From the NCBI GenBank assembly GCA_022376515.1, contig WTXI01000044.1:124001-188000 (forward strand): a stretch of DNA of 64,000 bases, given 5' to 3'. The translations under genes were made by a program, and so were the position numbers. This document shows positions 11,294-23,609 of this stretch, one piece after another. The DNA is from Lactifluus volemus. Taxonomy: Eukaryota; Basidiomycota; Agaricomycetes; Russulales; Russulaceae. Under the pieces are notes generated by a model. It was not told where the DNA came from. It ran no database searches and saw only the letters and a program-made list of their open reading frames with translations. Position 1 is the first letter of the stretch, and each line of letters begins with the position of its first letter.

Positions 11294-12584
11294 CTAGGAA
11301 GACAGTATTTCATCCAGGTTACTCCCAAATCTCGGGTCTGCACGCGACACGATTTCAATCGACTCGTCCTGAAATGTTACTCTCAGTTACACGTCTAATC
11401 AAAAGTCAACCATTATAAGAACGCACCCATATTCGTGTTTGAACGACGGCACCCTCATCGCTCAGTACATAGTCACTGACTTCTTGGAGGTCTCCTTTGC
11501 TCACATAACCGCCGCGCAGCTCAAATTCACGCCCGACGCCACCAACAGCAGCCCAGACAAGTTGTCGTGATCCTTCTTCAGTGGTGCGGCCGATGAGAAT
11601 CATTACGATGGCGGCAATTAGGCGCACTAAGAACGATTGATTCCGGATCAATTGCGATTTGCAAAGGCCAGGGTTCACTGCCGTCACGATCACAGGTGAA
11701 TTTGCAGGTAACCTTTTCGTCAATTCTCGGACAAAGAAAACGTTGAGGACTAAAAGAACCATTAGAGTCGTTGACCACGCGAGAGAGTCGAAACGAACGT
11801 TTCGACAGCGGATATCTATTAGACATCACCCTGTAAAAAAAAGGTGAGCATCATGGTGGAAGAAAAGTGAATGACTCACGAATAAGTGCAGTAATCCTTG
11901 TCGCTTAATTTTTCGAGAATCTTGGCGCTTTCGACTTCCTCTTCGGATAATTTTGCCGCGTAGTGCACGTCACTGGAAAGAACGACTACGCGTGGATTTG
12001 GTGATAATCCAGAGGAAGCAGCCTTGAGCAGGCAAGGAAGCAAAAGGACAGTCAACAACACTGATGAGAGGTGGTTCACCTGGATCCTACAGAGTGCAAG
12101 ATTCGCGACTTCAATCCTAACAAATGCGCCGCAGACTCACACTTCTTCCCAACCGTCTTTGGTAGCAGCGTATTGCCGCAAAGCAACCCCCGCATTATAA
12201 ACGAGGATGTCTATCTGCGAACCATCGCGAATGAACGTATCCGCAAACGCCGAAACAGACGCAAATCGGGCGAGGTCGACAAGGGCGAGCTCGGCGTTTT
12301 TGAAACCGGTGGCTTGGATGGCTTGATGAGGGTTCAGAAACGAAGGAACCTCAACCAAGTGTTGCTCACTTACCGCGGACTGCAGCCTGGCCCTTCCGCT
12401 GACTACGGCATGCGAGAACCAGCCTCTTTGGGTTCATCGACGCGAAATGCTTTGCAGCCTCGAAGCCCAATCCGACATTGGCACCGACGACGACGACGGT
12501 CTTGCCAGTGAGGTCCACGTGGACTACGGGTTCCACTCTCCAGAATTGGTCTTGGATGAAGTTGAGAAAACTGAGTTGTCCCAT
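11294..12584 (-). CDS. Short-chain dehydrogenase/reductase, copy 1
   Basis: Six exons: 12584-12374, 12321-12141, 12086-11880, 11830-11799, 11749-11427 and 11368-11294. Introns are 49-58 bases and all phases agree, giving 342 residues. The Rossmann fold is clear: the cofactor motif is VVGANVGLGFEAA, a variant of TGxxxGxG; then NAG in LVYNAGVAL, the catalytic serine in VVLSSDVH and the catalytic pair in RYPLSK (YxxxK). Exon 4 is only 32 bases and carries the catalytic Tyr and Lys. It resembles retinol dehydrogenase/WWOX-type fungal SDRs that reduce or oxidise small carbonyl compounds with NAD(P); the substrate cannot be told. The frame is intact. Paralogues lie at 16.7-18.0 and 20.6-21.9 kb. 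Confidence 0.88.
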
Positions 12585-12865
12585 TGATAACTCAGACTCT
12601 GATGCACTGGCCGACGGATGGGAGAAAGGTTCTGTAAGACTGAGGTCGTCTGGGGCGCTGCTGACAACAGTGGAGTAAGAAGGGATGTCTTGGCAGAAGC
12701 TATATGTGGCCGCATGGCGAAACCTGAATCAGGCATGAATAGTTCACATCATTGTATGTATACGATGATGTAACACAACAAGGGTCATCATGATCCAAGC
12801 TTGGTCAGCTGACCGCTAAACGCCAGATCAGTATTCAATACAGCAGCCAGCTTACAAGACCGACC

Positions 12866-13966
12866 TGCTACAGTAGATACTTCTTTAGATCCCCATTTGT
12901 ATTCTGCGACGTATGACTAATACATAGATGATGTCTTCGTCGCTCTGACTACGAGATTGGATAGGACAAAATGACGAGAGAGTGCTGCCTGTACTAGTAG
13001 CAAAGGCAAAACTCTCGACGTTTCGTATACATGATGTTTTTAAGTGAGGCGTTCTGCCAAGGGCTGGTCGGGCATAGGGAGGGAGAGGGTAGGCGTCCTG
13101 TGGGGTGGCGGGTTGCCTGGGGTCCCAGATTCGTCTTTAGCCGGATGCCGGCCTGCGTGGCTTTAATGAAGTGGGCCGATCTACCTGGAAGGTGCTAAAG
13201 ATGCCGAGGAAGTAGTCTCTGTCGACAGGGTATAAGGTTTCTGTTCTGTGGAAGGGACAGGCAGTGATGATATGGTCAACAGGTTTGTTTCAGCATCCCA
13301 GCGCAGGGGTGGATGACGGTGGAGAACACTGAGCGGTCGCTGCCTTTGCCTGCGCGTTCCACGGCGGAGTCGATAGCCTCTGATTAAATGTCAATGTCTT
13401 TCCATTGGTGATTGAAAGAGTGGGGTTCACGGTGGTTGGGGGCCAAATGGGGGTTGTGGGTAGCAGCATCGATGTGTGTAAGGTAGGTGAGGCCCACAAG
13501 TTCTCCGGCTTTAGGGACCTGCATGACAGCAATTCTCCGCTCCATATGAAGGGCGCCAGTGATCTGGCCGAAAGACAGGGAGAAATGTTGGTCTGGAGTG
13601 GGCCCGGGGGTCGGGGTTGAAAATGGACGAGGTGGCCAACGAGTTTGATGAACAAAAGGAGCTATAGTGGGGATTGGTTCGAGTCGATGGGGAGGAGGTG
13701 CCCGATTCAAGGGCTGCAAGGCCAGCATCGGACTCTGTAACAATGGTTCCTAGGAATGTTTTCCGTGTATTATCGTGTCTGTTGCTTGGTGAGGGAATTC
13801 CAGCAAAGGAGTAGGGTTTTGGCGTTGAACAGTCCTCAGAGTGCCGCGGACATGTAGATGGGATTACCTAACTTGAACGACTCGGACCCATTCACCTCAG
13901 GCAGCCGTCACGGACCACTACTTGCGGCCCATGGGGCATATGCTGTTTACACGCACCGCCGAGCAA
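12866..13966. other. 1.1-kb segment inserted at the boundary between repeat units 1 and 2
   Basis: Units 2 and 3 run directly from CTCACAAGACCGA into ACGCTCTAGCTAGG. After SDR copy 1 the corresponding halves are separated by these 1.1 kb. The segment has a minus-strand open region at about 13290-13743 (ALHMERRIAVMQVPKAGELV, then LTYLTHIDAATHNPH), broken by a stop and a frame change. I could not assign it. It may be a degenerate retroelement piece, but no reverse transcriptase or RNase H motif is visible. Confidence 0.5.
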
Positions 13967-14200
13967 GAGCGCTCTAGCTAGGCCATGGCTGGGCAGCTCA
14001 TTTGTCACCTCATCGGTCGCTAGTAGGACTGGACTGACGTCCACTGGCACGTCCGCACCGCTGCCGAAGGGCAACTGCGATTACCCACTGGCAATTGCTA
14101 GCGAATCCTTACGATGTATCCCACTGTCGGGTGTTTCCCACACATTTCACCGACTTCGTGACACAATAAATGAATGATTCCTAAGCAGCGCACATCGTAT

Positions 14201-15426
14201 TCAAAATGCCACATCAAAAATATCTTCACCGTCACTGACATCACTGGCCTCCCCTGCAGATGTAGTGTCCGAGCCGGCTGGTTGTTCTTGGTAGCTGTCT
14301 CTAGAACACCCTCCCCATCGAGAAGCGCTTGCGGCATTGTACGAGCGATCGTTAATTCCGCGCCACTGTTCTTTCCAGTGCTCGACTTTCTTGACCCAGA
14401 CCTGGGACTCCTGGGTTCGAACACCCGCGAATATAAACTCCTCCGTGAAACCTCCCTTCATAGTGCCGCGTATCTTGCCGTCAGCACGGAAGGTGATTGT
14501 TCCCGTGTTGTCTGGGCCATATTCCATCTCACCCTCGCCCTGCTCATAGCCCCGCCACTTGAAAGTAATCGTCTCACCAACGGTTTCCGGAGGCGCGCCG
14601 CAGCGGATAATGCCTGTGAGGATGCCAAAGTTGAAGCTGCCCCAAAGATGTTTGCCGGTACCGCGGGAAGGAGAGAGCGTGAGCTTGAGACCGCTAGAGG
14701 CATGGTCGGGCCAGTTCTCTGAGAGATATGGCGCTTCGATGACAAACTTTCCCTGGACATCGAGAGCAGGAAGCTAGGATACCTTATGGTGAGCGGTACT
14801 GTAAGCAAGGCAAAGTGAATCCAGCTTACTTTCTTGCCACTGCCACTGGCCTTGGCTTTTTTCTGTACAGCCTTCCCATCATTGGTGGCCTTTCTTTTGT
14901 GTGACGGCTCTGCCTCTAGCGCAGTATTTTCTTCGTCGAACTCCGCGAGGATGGCCTCATGCCTGCGGCGTTCTTCCACCTTGCGCTTCTCCTGCTCCTT
15001 CTGTCTTTCCTTCTCCATCTGCTTGTAACGGATGTGGGCCTTCTCGCTCTCAGCATCCCACAAGGCACTCAACTCAACTTCCAGATTTTGAAGCTTCTCT
15101 GGTACTTTGAGGTCCTGCCCATCACCAAATGCAGCTAGGAGTGCCTTCTTGGCCGCCGGCTTAGTCTTGAGCGGCTTCAGCCCGAAGTGCATCAGTTGGG
15201 CCATGTAGTATGTGTCCGTTTCATCCTTGTGCGGAGGAGGCTGCCGCTTACGCGGGACGCCCTTCTTTGTGAGCACTGGGCCTTTGTCAACCCATGTGAG
15301 CAAGCTGTATAGACGTTGAGGGTCGGCACGTGGGTAATGACGGCCCTCCAGCGTCACGAATAGGCCTCTAGAGTCGTCGTAGAAAAAGATACTGTCGCGA
15401 GTTACGGGGCTAATGTATTCCGACAT
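14201..15426 (-). CDS. Family A protein, copy 2 (unknown function)
   Basis: Exons 15426-14830 and 14773-14201, with a 56-base intron whose acceptor is TCCTAG, give 389 residues with no break. The start ATG is followed by SEYISPVTRDSIFFYDDS. It keeps YYMAQLMHFGLKPLKTKP, a Lys/Glu/Arg-rich coiled-coil segment (KQMEKERQKEQEKRKVEER), the basic patch with HKRKATND, and the C-terminal GETITFKWRGYEQGEGEMEY and GTITFRADGKIRGTMKGG motifs, ending in an acidic SDGEDIFDVAF tail. It is the best-preserved copy inside the tandem units and a good reference for the family. The intron must end at the second AG, because using the copy 1 alignment point would bring in a stop codon. Localisation is unknown; the basic patch suggests the nucleus, as inference only. 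Confidence 0.76.
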
Positions 15427-16129
15427 GATTGTTGGATGAGAAGAGTGCTGCGGTGCTCTCAAGACATAGCGGGGTGTGGTGCGCTTATGTACGCAAATGA
15501 TAAGCCCCTGATCTGACTCTGACGCGGACGCGTAAAATGGCCCTCGGATTACAGTAATGATACCACAAATGACTTGTATCAGCCGAGCGGTCTTTTGTGA
15601 TGCAGATCCATTTAAGATGCCGTCAAAGTGTCCCCACTCGGGGACCTTGTGCAACCAAAGTGCGGCCTTCCCACGACACATACCGGCTTCAAACGGCAGC
15701 TAGCTACCTCCACCCTCCACTAGCATGTCATCGGCCTCCATATTGAGTGTGGAGTCCGAGGACTCGGACCAACCGATCTGACAAATTACACTAATATTGA
15801 TGGCCTAGTGACTGAATTAATTTAGGACAGGGGTGGGTTGCACGCTCACCATGTCGAGATCGGGAGCGCGATGCTAGTGCGAAATCGAACTCGATTCTCA
15901 AATTGTTTAGATAGGACGGACTTCAAGTTAGTGATACTGTAGATTAGCACGGACACACTAGCACCGCAAATTTGCGCGCGCATGGACTTTCATATGCTAT
16001 CCCCTTTGGTACATTCGTTTGTTGGCCAAATATATTAGTACGAAGTCCTTAGCTTAGTAGATACCTCAGATGATCGTGCTGGCGCGTGGTATATATGAGG
16101 TATGGACAATCACTTAGGCTACGGTATTG

Positions 16130-16425
16130 CTCGTCACCAAAGGCAGCTAGGAGCGCTTTTTTGGCTTGGCCGCCGGCTTGGTCCTGAAGGGCTTTAGCCC
16201 AAAGTGCATCAGCAGTGCATTTCCAGTGTGGGGAAGTCCATTTACACGGAACGTACGTTTTTTTGAGCAGTGGGTCTGTGTCGACCCCCCACATGAGACG
16301 ATGTAGATGTCGAGGGTCGGCACGTGGACAACGACGGCCATCCAGCGTCTCCGGGATCACAAACAGACAGCTACGGCTGTCGTAGAAGATGTGGTCGCGA
16401 GTAACGGGGTCAGATCGCCAGCTGG
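16130..16425 (-). pseudogene. Truncated family A remnant in unit 2
   Basis: The translation carries DPVTRDHIFYDSRSC, DGRRCPRADPRHLHRL, then a frame change into LMHFGLKPFRTKPAA and KKALLAAFGDE, after which similarity stops. It matches copy 1 rather than copy 2 at the DNA level and sits at the same distance from SDR copy 2 as copy 1 sits from SDR copy 1. The coiled coil, intron and C-terminal domain are missing. Confidence 0.75.
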
Positions 16426-16715
16426 TCTGGATACAGAACGCAAGAGAGCACGGATTATGTACACAAACGAACCAATTTGATCTGGCCAGAATCAAGTTCT
16501 ATCACAACTGATAGCTGTACATAACCTAAAGAGACATTTTCAGGGTATTTCAGGCCTATCATGAGATTCTCCTTCCTGAAGTATGTATAGAAGGAAACGC
16601 AGTACCATGACCGCTCATATTTAGTACGTGAGACTTCCCTCTAAAGCATCTGAGGGGGGAATAGTTCCATCCATCAACAGAACACTCACATCCCAGCGCG
16701 GAAGCCTAATGACAT

Positions 16716-18001
16716 CTAGGAAGACAGTATTTCACCCAAGTTACTCCCAAATCTCGGGTCGGCACGCGACACAATTTCAACCGACTCGTCCTGAAACGTT
16801 ACTCTCAGTCACACGTCTAATCACAAGTAAAAGCACGCACCCATATGCGTGTTTGAACAGCAGCACCCTCATCGCTCAATACGTAGTCACTGACTTCTTG
16901 GAGATCTCCTTTGTTCACATAACCGCCACGCAGCTCAAATTCACGCCCGACGCCACCAACAGCAGCCCAGACAAGTTGTCGTGATCCTTCTTCAGTGGTG
17001 CGGCCGATGAGAGCCAGTGAGATGGCAGCAATTATGCGCACATAGAACGGTTGATTCCGAATCAATTGCGATTTGCAAAAGCCAGGGTTCACTGCCGTCA
17101 CGATCACAGGTGAATTTGCAGGTAACCTTTTCGTCAATTCTCGGACAAAGAAAACGTTGAGGACTAAAAAGAGAACGGTTAGAGTCGTTGACCACGCGAG
17201 AGAGTCGAAACGAACGTTTCGACAGCGGATATCTATTATACATCACCCTGTAATAAAAGGTGGGCATGATGGTGGAAGAAAAGTGAATGACTCACGAATA
17301 AGTGCAGTAATCCTTGTCATTCAATTTGTCGAGAATCTTGGCGCTTTCGACTTCCTCTTTGGATAATTTTGCCATGAAGTGTGCATCACTAGAAAGAATG
17401 GCTACGCGTGGATTTGGTGACGTCCCAGAGGAAGCTGCCTTGAGCAGGCAAGGAAACAAAAGGACGGTCAACAACACTGACGAGAGGTGGTTCACCTGGA
17501 TCCTACGGAGTGCAGTCAAGATTCCCGACTTCAGTCCAAACAAGGCTATAGACTCACACTTCTTCACAACCGTCTCCGGTAGCAGCATATTGCCGCAAAG
17601 CAACGCCCGCATTATAAACGAGGATGTCTATCTGCGAGCCATCGCGAATGAACGTATCCGCAAACGCCGAAACAGACGCAAATCGGGCGAGGTCGACAAG
17701 GGCGAGCTCGGCGTTTTTGAAACCAGTGGCTTGGATGGCTTGATGAGGGTTCAGAAACGAAGGAACCTCAACCAAGTGTTGCTCACATACCATCGACTGC
17801 AGCCTGGCCCTTCTCCTGACTACGGCATGCGAGAACCAGCCTGTTTGGGTTCATCGATGCGAAATGCTTTGCAGCCTCAAAGCCCAATCCTACATTGGCA
17901 CCGACGACGACGACTGTCTTTCCAGTGAGATCCACGTGTACTACGGGTTCCACTTTCCAGAATTGGTCTTGGATGAAGTTGAGAAAACTGCGTTGTCCCA
18001 T
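16716..18001 (-). CDS. Short-chain dehydrogenase/reductase, copy 2
   Basis: Same six-exon structure as copy 1: 18001-17791, 17738-17558, 17502-17296, 17247-17216, 17163-16841 and 16790-16716, 342 residues. All splice sites and phases are retained. The cofactor loop VVGANVGLGFEAA, NAG, the serine of the AILSSDAH segment and YPLSK are present, so it is predicted to be catalytically competent. Differences from copy 1 are scattered (KILDKLNDKDYC against KILEKLSDKDYC; QPFYVRIIAAISLALIG against QSFLVRLIAAIVMILIG), with the most variation in the exon 5 segment. It follows the truncated family A remnant rather than an intact one. Confidence 0.88.
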
Positions 18002-18423
18002 TGATAACTCGGACTCGGATGGACTGGCCGACGGACGGAAGGAAGGTTCTGTAAGACTTTAACGACCTCTCGGCAGAAGCTATATGCGGCCGCACGGCGA
18101 AACCTGAATGTGGAGTATACAATGACGTAACCAACAAGGGTCATCATGATCACTAAGCGCCAGATCCGTATTCAATACAGCAGCTCACAAGACCGAACGC
18201 TCTAGCTAGGTCGTTTGTCACTGGCACTACTAGGACTGGACGTCCACATCCGCACCACTCAGGCTGCCGGCGAAGGGCAAACTGCGATTAACCGAATTAC
18301 TAGTGAATGCTTACAATGTTCCCATATGTCGGGTGTCGCCCACATCATGCCAGTGATATTGCACCGACCTCGTAACACACGAAATGATAAGGGTGATTGA
18401 TTCCTCAGCAATGCATATTGAAT

Positions 18424-19646
18424 TTAAAATGCCTCGTCAAAAATCTCTTCACCGTCACTGGAATCACTGGCCTCCCCAGCAACTGTAGTGTCCGAGCCGG
18501 CTGGTCCCTCTTGGTAGCCTTTGTCTTCAGACCACTTGCCCCATCGAGACACGCTCGCAGCGTGGTGCGAGCGGTCATTAATTGCGCGCCATTGTCTTTT
18601 CCAGTTCTCGACGTGCTTGACCCAGACCTGGGATTCTTGGGTTCGAACACCCGAGAATATGAACTCCCCCATGAAACCTCCCTTCATAGTGCCGCGTATC
18701 TTGCCATTAGCACGGAAGGCGATCGTTCCCGTGTTGTCTGGGCCATAATCCATCTGACCCTCGCCCTGCTCATGGCCCCGCCACTTGAAAGTAATCGTCT
18801 CACCAACATTCTTCGGAGTCGCACCGCAGCGGATGATGCCTGTGACGATACCAAAGTCGAACCTGCCCCAAAGATGTTTGCCGTTACCACGGGAAGGAGA
18901 GAGCGTGAACTTGAGACCGCTAGAGGCATGGTCGGGCCATTGCTCTACGAGATATGGCGCTTCGATAACAAATCTTCCCTGGTAATCGAGAGCAGAAAGC
19001 TAGGATACGTGATGATGAGTGGTACTGTACTAAGCAGCATGAATCCAGCTTACTTTCTTGCCACTACCGCTGGCCTTGGCTTTTTTTTTACAGCCTTCCC
19101 ATCATTTGTAGCCTTTCTTTTGTGTGACGGCCCTGCCTCTAGTGCAGTATGTTCTTCGTCGAACTCCGCGAGGATGGCCTCATGCCTGCGGCGTGCTTCT
19201 ACATTGCGCTTCTCCTCCTCCTCCTGTCTTTCCCTCTCCATCTGCTCGTAACGGATGCGGGCCTTCTCGCTCTCAGCATCCCACAACGCACTCAATTCAA
19301 CTTCCAGATTTCGAAGCTTCTCTGGTACTTTGAGGTCCTTCCCGCCACCAAATGCAGCTAGAAGTGCCTTCTTGGCCGCCGGCTTAGTCTTGAGAGGCTT
19401 CAGCCCGAAGTGCATCAGTTGGGCTATGTAGTATGTGGCCGTTTCGTCCCGGTGCGGAGAAGGCTGTCGCTTACGCGGGACGCCCCTTTTTGTGAGGACT
19501 GGGCCTGGGTCGACCCAGGTGAGCAAGCTGTATAGGTGTGAAGGGTCGGCACGTGGGTAATGATGGCCATCCAGCTTCACGAACAGACTCTTAGAGTCGT
19601 AGAAAAAGATACGGTCGCGAGTTACGGGGCTAATGTGTCTCGACAT
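18424..19646 (-). pseudogene. Family A protein, copy 3, frameshifted at an A9 run
   Basis: Exons 19646-19054 and 18999-18424 with a 54-base intron. The protein starts SRHISPVTRDRIFFYDSK and matches copy 2 up to the basic patch. There a run of nine A on the coding strand (19082-19090) leaves one base too few, so the frame leaves KKAKASGSGKK and reaches TAA at the intron donor after about 198 residues. Exon 2 is open and in the expected frame (ALDYQGRFVIEAPYL to EEIFDEAF). Either the copy is a young pseudogene or the homopolymer was miscalled. If one A were missing from the assembly, the gene would be intact at about 389 residues. Confidence 0.7.
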
Positions 19647-20283
19647 GATTGTTGGATGAGAAGAGCGGTACCACGCGGTGCTCTCAGGGCAAAGCGGGGT
19701 GAGGTGCGCTTATGTACACAAACGATAAGCGATCGATAAGCCCTGTTGATCTGACTCTGGCGCAGACGCGTAAAATGGCCCTCGGATTAATGATATAAAT
19801 GACTTGCGTCAGCCGAGCAGTCTTTCGTGATGCAGATCCATGGGAATTTAAGATGCCACCAAGTCTGTCCTCACTCAGGTTCGCGGACTTGTGCCACCAA
19901 AGTGCGGATTTCCCACGCGGCACGTAGCCGGCAGGGCAAGGTACTCTCAGGACTGCAAACAAAAGCCAGCTACAGTACCTCCACCCTCCACTGGCATGTC
20001 ATCGGCCTCCATATTGAGTGTGGAGTCCGAGGATTTGGGCCAACCGATCTGATAGATTACACTAATATTGGTGACCTAGTGACTGGTTTAATGTGGGACA
20101 GGGGTTACACGCCGACCATATCGGGATCGGGAGCGCGATGCTAGTGCGAAATTGAATCTCAATTCTCAAATAGTTTAGTTAGGATAGACTTCAAGTTAGT
20201 AATACTACAGTATAGATTAGCACGGACACACTAGCACCGCGAATTTACGCGCGCATGGACCATATGCTATCCCCTTTGGTTCC

Positions 20284-20500
20284 TTAGCTTAGTAGATACC
20301 GTGACCTCAGAGGGTCGTGCTGGCGCGTGGTATATCTGAGGTATGGACAATCTCTTACTAGGCTACCGTTCTGCCCGTTACCAAAGGCAGATAGGAGCGC
20401 CTTCTTGGCCGCTGGCTTAGTCTTGAAGGGCTTCAGCCCAAAGTGCATCAGCTGTGCTTTGTGGTACGTGGCAGTTTGTATGTATAGAAGGAAACCCATT
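20284..20500 (-). pseudogene. Truncated family A remnant in unit 3
   Basis: A shorter version of the unit 2 remnant: only ATYHKAQLMHFGLKPFKTKP and AAKKALLSAFGNG remain, followed by the same non-homologous tail (CPYLRYTTRQHD) as in unit 2. The shared tail shows the truncation happened before units 2 and 3 separated. Unit 3 later lost the N-terminal part as well. Confidence 0.75.
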
Positions 20501-20606
20501 ACCAAGGCCACTCATATTTAGTAGAGTGGGACTTCCCCCTAAAGCATCTAAGGGGAGAATAGATCCAACAAAACACTCACATCGCAGCGCGGAAGCCTAA
20601 TGACAT

Positions 20607-21899
20607 CTAGGAAGACATAATTTCACGTAGGTTACTCCCAAATTTCGGGTCTGCACGCGACACGATTTCGACCGACTCGTCCTGAAACGTTGCTCTCAGT
20701 CACACGTCCAATCACAAGTAAACCATTATAAGCACGCACCCATATCCGTGTTTGAACAACGGCACCCTCATCGCTCAGTGCGTAGTCACTGACTTCTTGG
20801 AGATCTCCTTTGTTCACATAACCGCCACGCAGCTCAAATTCACGCCCGACGCCACCAACAGCAGCCCAGATAAGTTGTCGTGATCCTTCTTCAGTGGTGC
20901 GGCCGATGAGAGCCGATGTGGTGGCCGCGATTATGCGCACATAGAACGCTTGATTCCGGAGCAATTGCGATTTGCAAAAGCCAGGGTTCACTGCCGTCAC
21001 GATCACAGGTGAATTTGCAGGTAACCTTTTTGTCAATTCTCGGACAAAGAAAACGTTGAGGACTGAAAAGAGAACGATCAGAGTTGTTGACAACGCGAGA
21101 GAGTCGAAACGAACGTTTCGACAGATGATATCTATTACACATCACCCTGTAAAAAAAGGTGAGCATGATGGTGGAAGAAAGGGATGAATGACTCACGAAT
21201 AAGTGCAGTAATCCTTGTCATTCAATTTGTCGAGAATCTTGGCGCTTTCGACTTCCACTTTGGATAATTTTGCCGCGAAGTGTGCGTCACTAGAGAGAAT
21301 GACTACGCGTGGATTTTGTGACGTCCCAGAGGAAGCTGCCTTGAGCAGGCAAGGAAGCAAAAGGACAGTCAACAACACTGACGAGAGGTGGTTCACCTGG
21401 ATCCTACGGAGTGCAGTCAAGATTCCCGACTTCAATCCAAACAAGGCTGTAGACTCACACTTCTTCCCAACCGTCTTCGGTCGTAGCGTATTGCGGCAAA
21501 GCAACCCCCGCATTATAAACGAGGATGTCTATCTGCGAACCATCGCGAATGAACGTATCCGCAAACGCCGAAACGGACGCAAATCGGGCGAGGTCAACAA
21601 GGGTGAGCTCGGTGTTTTGAAACCGGTGGCTTGGATGGCTTGATGAGGGTTCAGAACGAGGGAACCTCAACCGAGTGTTGCTACTTACCGTCGACTGCAG
21701 CCTGGCCCTTCTGCTGACTACGGCATGCGAGAACCAACCTCTTTGGGTTCATCGACGCGAAATGCTTTGCAGCCTCGAAGCCCAATCCGACATTGGCACC
21801 GACGACGACGACGGTCTTGCCAGTGAGGTCCACGTGGACTACAGGTTCCACTTTCCAGAATTGGTCTTGGATGAAGTTGAGAAAACTGTGTTGTCCCAT
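20607..21899 (-). pseudogene. Short-chain dehydrogenase/reductase, copy 3, frameshift in exon 2
   Basis: Six exons at 21899-21689, 21638-21459, 21403-21197, 21146-21115, 21062-20740 and 20681-20607. Exon 2 is 180 bases against 181 in copies 1 and 2: TTCAAAAACGCC of the other copies is TTCAAAACACC here (about 21612-21620), which shifts the frame. The rest is well conserved, including VVGANVGLGFEAA, NAG and YHLSK. An in-frame ATG at 22076 would add an N-terminal extension not shared by the other copies, so I kept the MGQHSFLNF start. It is either a recent pseudogene or an assembly miscall in the A run. Confidence 0.75.
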
Positions 21900-22338
21900 T
21901 GATAACTCGGACTCGGATGGACTGGCCGACGGATGGAAGGAAGGTTCTGTAAGACTTTGAGGTCGGCTGGGGCACTGTTGATAACAGTGGAGTAAGAAGG
22001 GATATACGACCTCTCGGCAGAAGCTACATGTGGCCGCACGGCGAAACCTGGTGTGGAGTATACCATGACGTAACAAACAAGGGTCATCATGATCACTAAG
22101 TACTAAGCGCCAGATCCGTATTCAATACAGCATTCAGCTCACAAGACCGAACGCTCTAGCTAGGTCATTTGTCACTGGCACCTCATCAGTTACTACTAGG
22201 ACTCGACGTCCACGTCCGCACCACTCAGGCTGCCGGCTGCGATTAACCAAATTGCTAGTGAATGCTTACTATGTATCCCATTGTCGGGTGTTGCCCACAC
22301 ATCGCACCGACCTCGTAACACGATACATGGTTGATTCC

Positions 22339-23609
22339 TCAGCAGCACATATCGAATTTAAAATGCCTCGTCAAAATCTCTTCACTGTCACTGGAATCAC
22401 TGGCCTCCCCTGCAGCTGTAGTGTCCGAGCCGGCTGGTTCTTCTTGGTAGTCTTTGTCTTCAGACCACTTTCTCCATCGAGAAACGCTTGCAGCGTGGTA
22501 CGAGCGGTCGTTAATTGCGCGCCATTCTCTTTTCCAATTCTCGACGTGCTTGACCCAGACCTGGGATTCCCGGATTCGAACACCTGAGAATATAAACCCC
22601 TCCATGAAACCTCCCTCCATAGTGCCGCATATCTTGCCATTAGCACAGAAGGTGATCGTTCCCGTGTTGTCTGGGCCATATAACATCTCACCTTCGCCCT
22701 GCTCATAGCCCCGCCACTTGAAAGTAATCGTCTCACCAACAGTCTCCGGAGGCGCGCCGCAGCGGATGATGCCTGTGACGATACCAAAGTCGAAGCTGCC
22801 CCAAAGATGTTTGCCGGTACCGCGGGAAGGAGAGAGCGTGAGCTCGAAACCGCTAGAGGCGTCGTCGAGCCATTCTTCCGCAAGATATGGCGCTTCGATG
22901 GAAAAATTTCCCTGGAGATCGAGAGCAGAAAGCTAGGATACCTTATGATGAGTGGTACTGTAAGCAAGGCAAGGTGAATCCAGCATACTTTCTTGCCACT
23001 GCCACTGGCCTTGGCCTTTTTTCGTACAGCCTTCCCATCATTTATCGCCTTTCTTTTGTGTGACGGCTCTACTGCTATTCCGGTAATTTCTTCGCCGTAC
23101 TTCGCGAGGATGGCCTTACGGGCTTGCCTGAAGCTTACTTCCATCTTGAGGTCCCGGTCCTTGAAGAGGAGCGCCTCTTCTCCTTCCCTCCCCAACTGCT
23201 GGCAAATGATGCGGGCCTTCTCGTTCTCAGCATGCCACTCGGCCTTCAACCCATCTTCCAGATTTTGAAGCTGCTCTGATACTTTGAGGCCCGAGTCCGG
23301 CCCGTCACCAAATGCAGCTAGGAGCGCCTTCTTGGCCGCCGGCTTAGTCTTGAGCGGCTTCAGCCCAAAGAGCATCGTTTGGGCTGTGTAGAATTTGGCC
23401 GTTTCATCCTTGTGCGGGGGAGGCTGTAGCTTACGCGGGATGTCCTTTTGTGTGGGCAACGGGCCTTTGTCGACCCATGTGAGCAAGTCGTGGAGATATT
23501 GAGTGGAGGAACGTGCGTATATACGGCCCTCCAGCTCCACGAATAGACCTTTAGAGCCGTGGTAGAAAAAAATATCGTCGCGAGTAACGGAGCCAATGTA
23601 TATCGACAT
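22339..23609 (-). CDS. Family A protein, copy 4 (altered coiled coil and C-terminus)
   Basis: Exons 23609-22989 and 22932-22339, with a 56-base intron ending TAG, give 404 residues. It begins SIYIGSVTRDDIFFYHGSKG. The central helical region is quite different from the other copies (LGREGEEALLFKDRDLKMEV), and the YPRADP motif is YARSSTQ. The C-terminal domain is conserved up to SSDSEEI; then one fewer A than in copy 3 replaces the usual FDEAF end by LTRHFKFDMCC. The open frame continues to a stop, so the gene may be functional with a slightly longer tail. It is followed by the spacer and hairpin of unit 4 but by no SDR. Confidence 0.7.

Noticed and set aside
13290..13743. Overlapping minus-strand frames as a gene
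   Set aside because: Frame broken by a stop, no start context, no domain recognised; kept only as part of the inserted segment.
14400..14430. GGGTTCGAACACCC, resembling a tRNA T-arm
   Set aside because: It lies inside the coding sequence of family A copies (VRTQESQVWV region), recurs in each copy, and no acceptor or anticodon arm surrounds it.
21900..22076. In-frame N-terminal extension of SDR copy 3
   Set aside because: The other two copies start at MGQxSFLNF and lack this extension; it covers the conserved upstream spacer.
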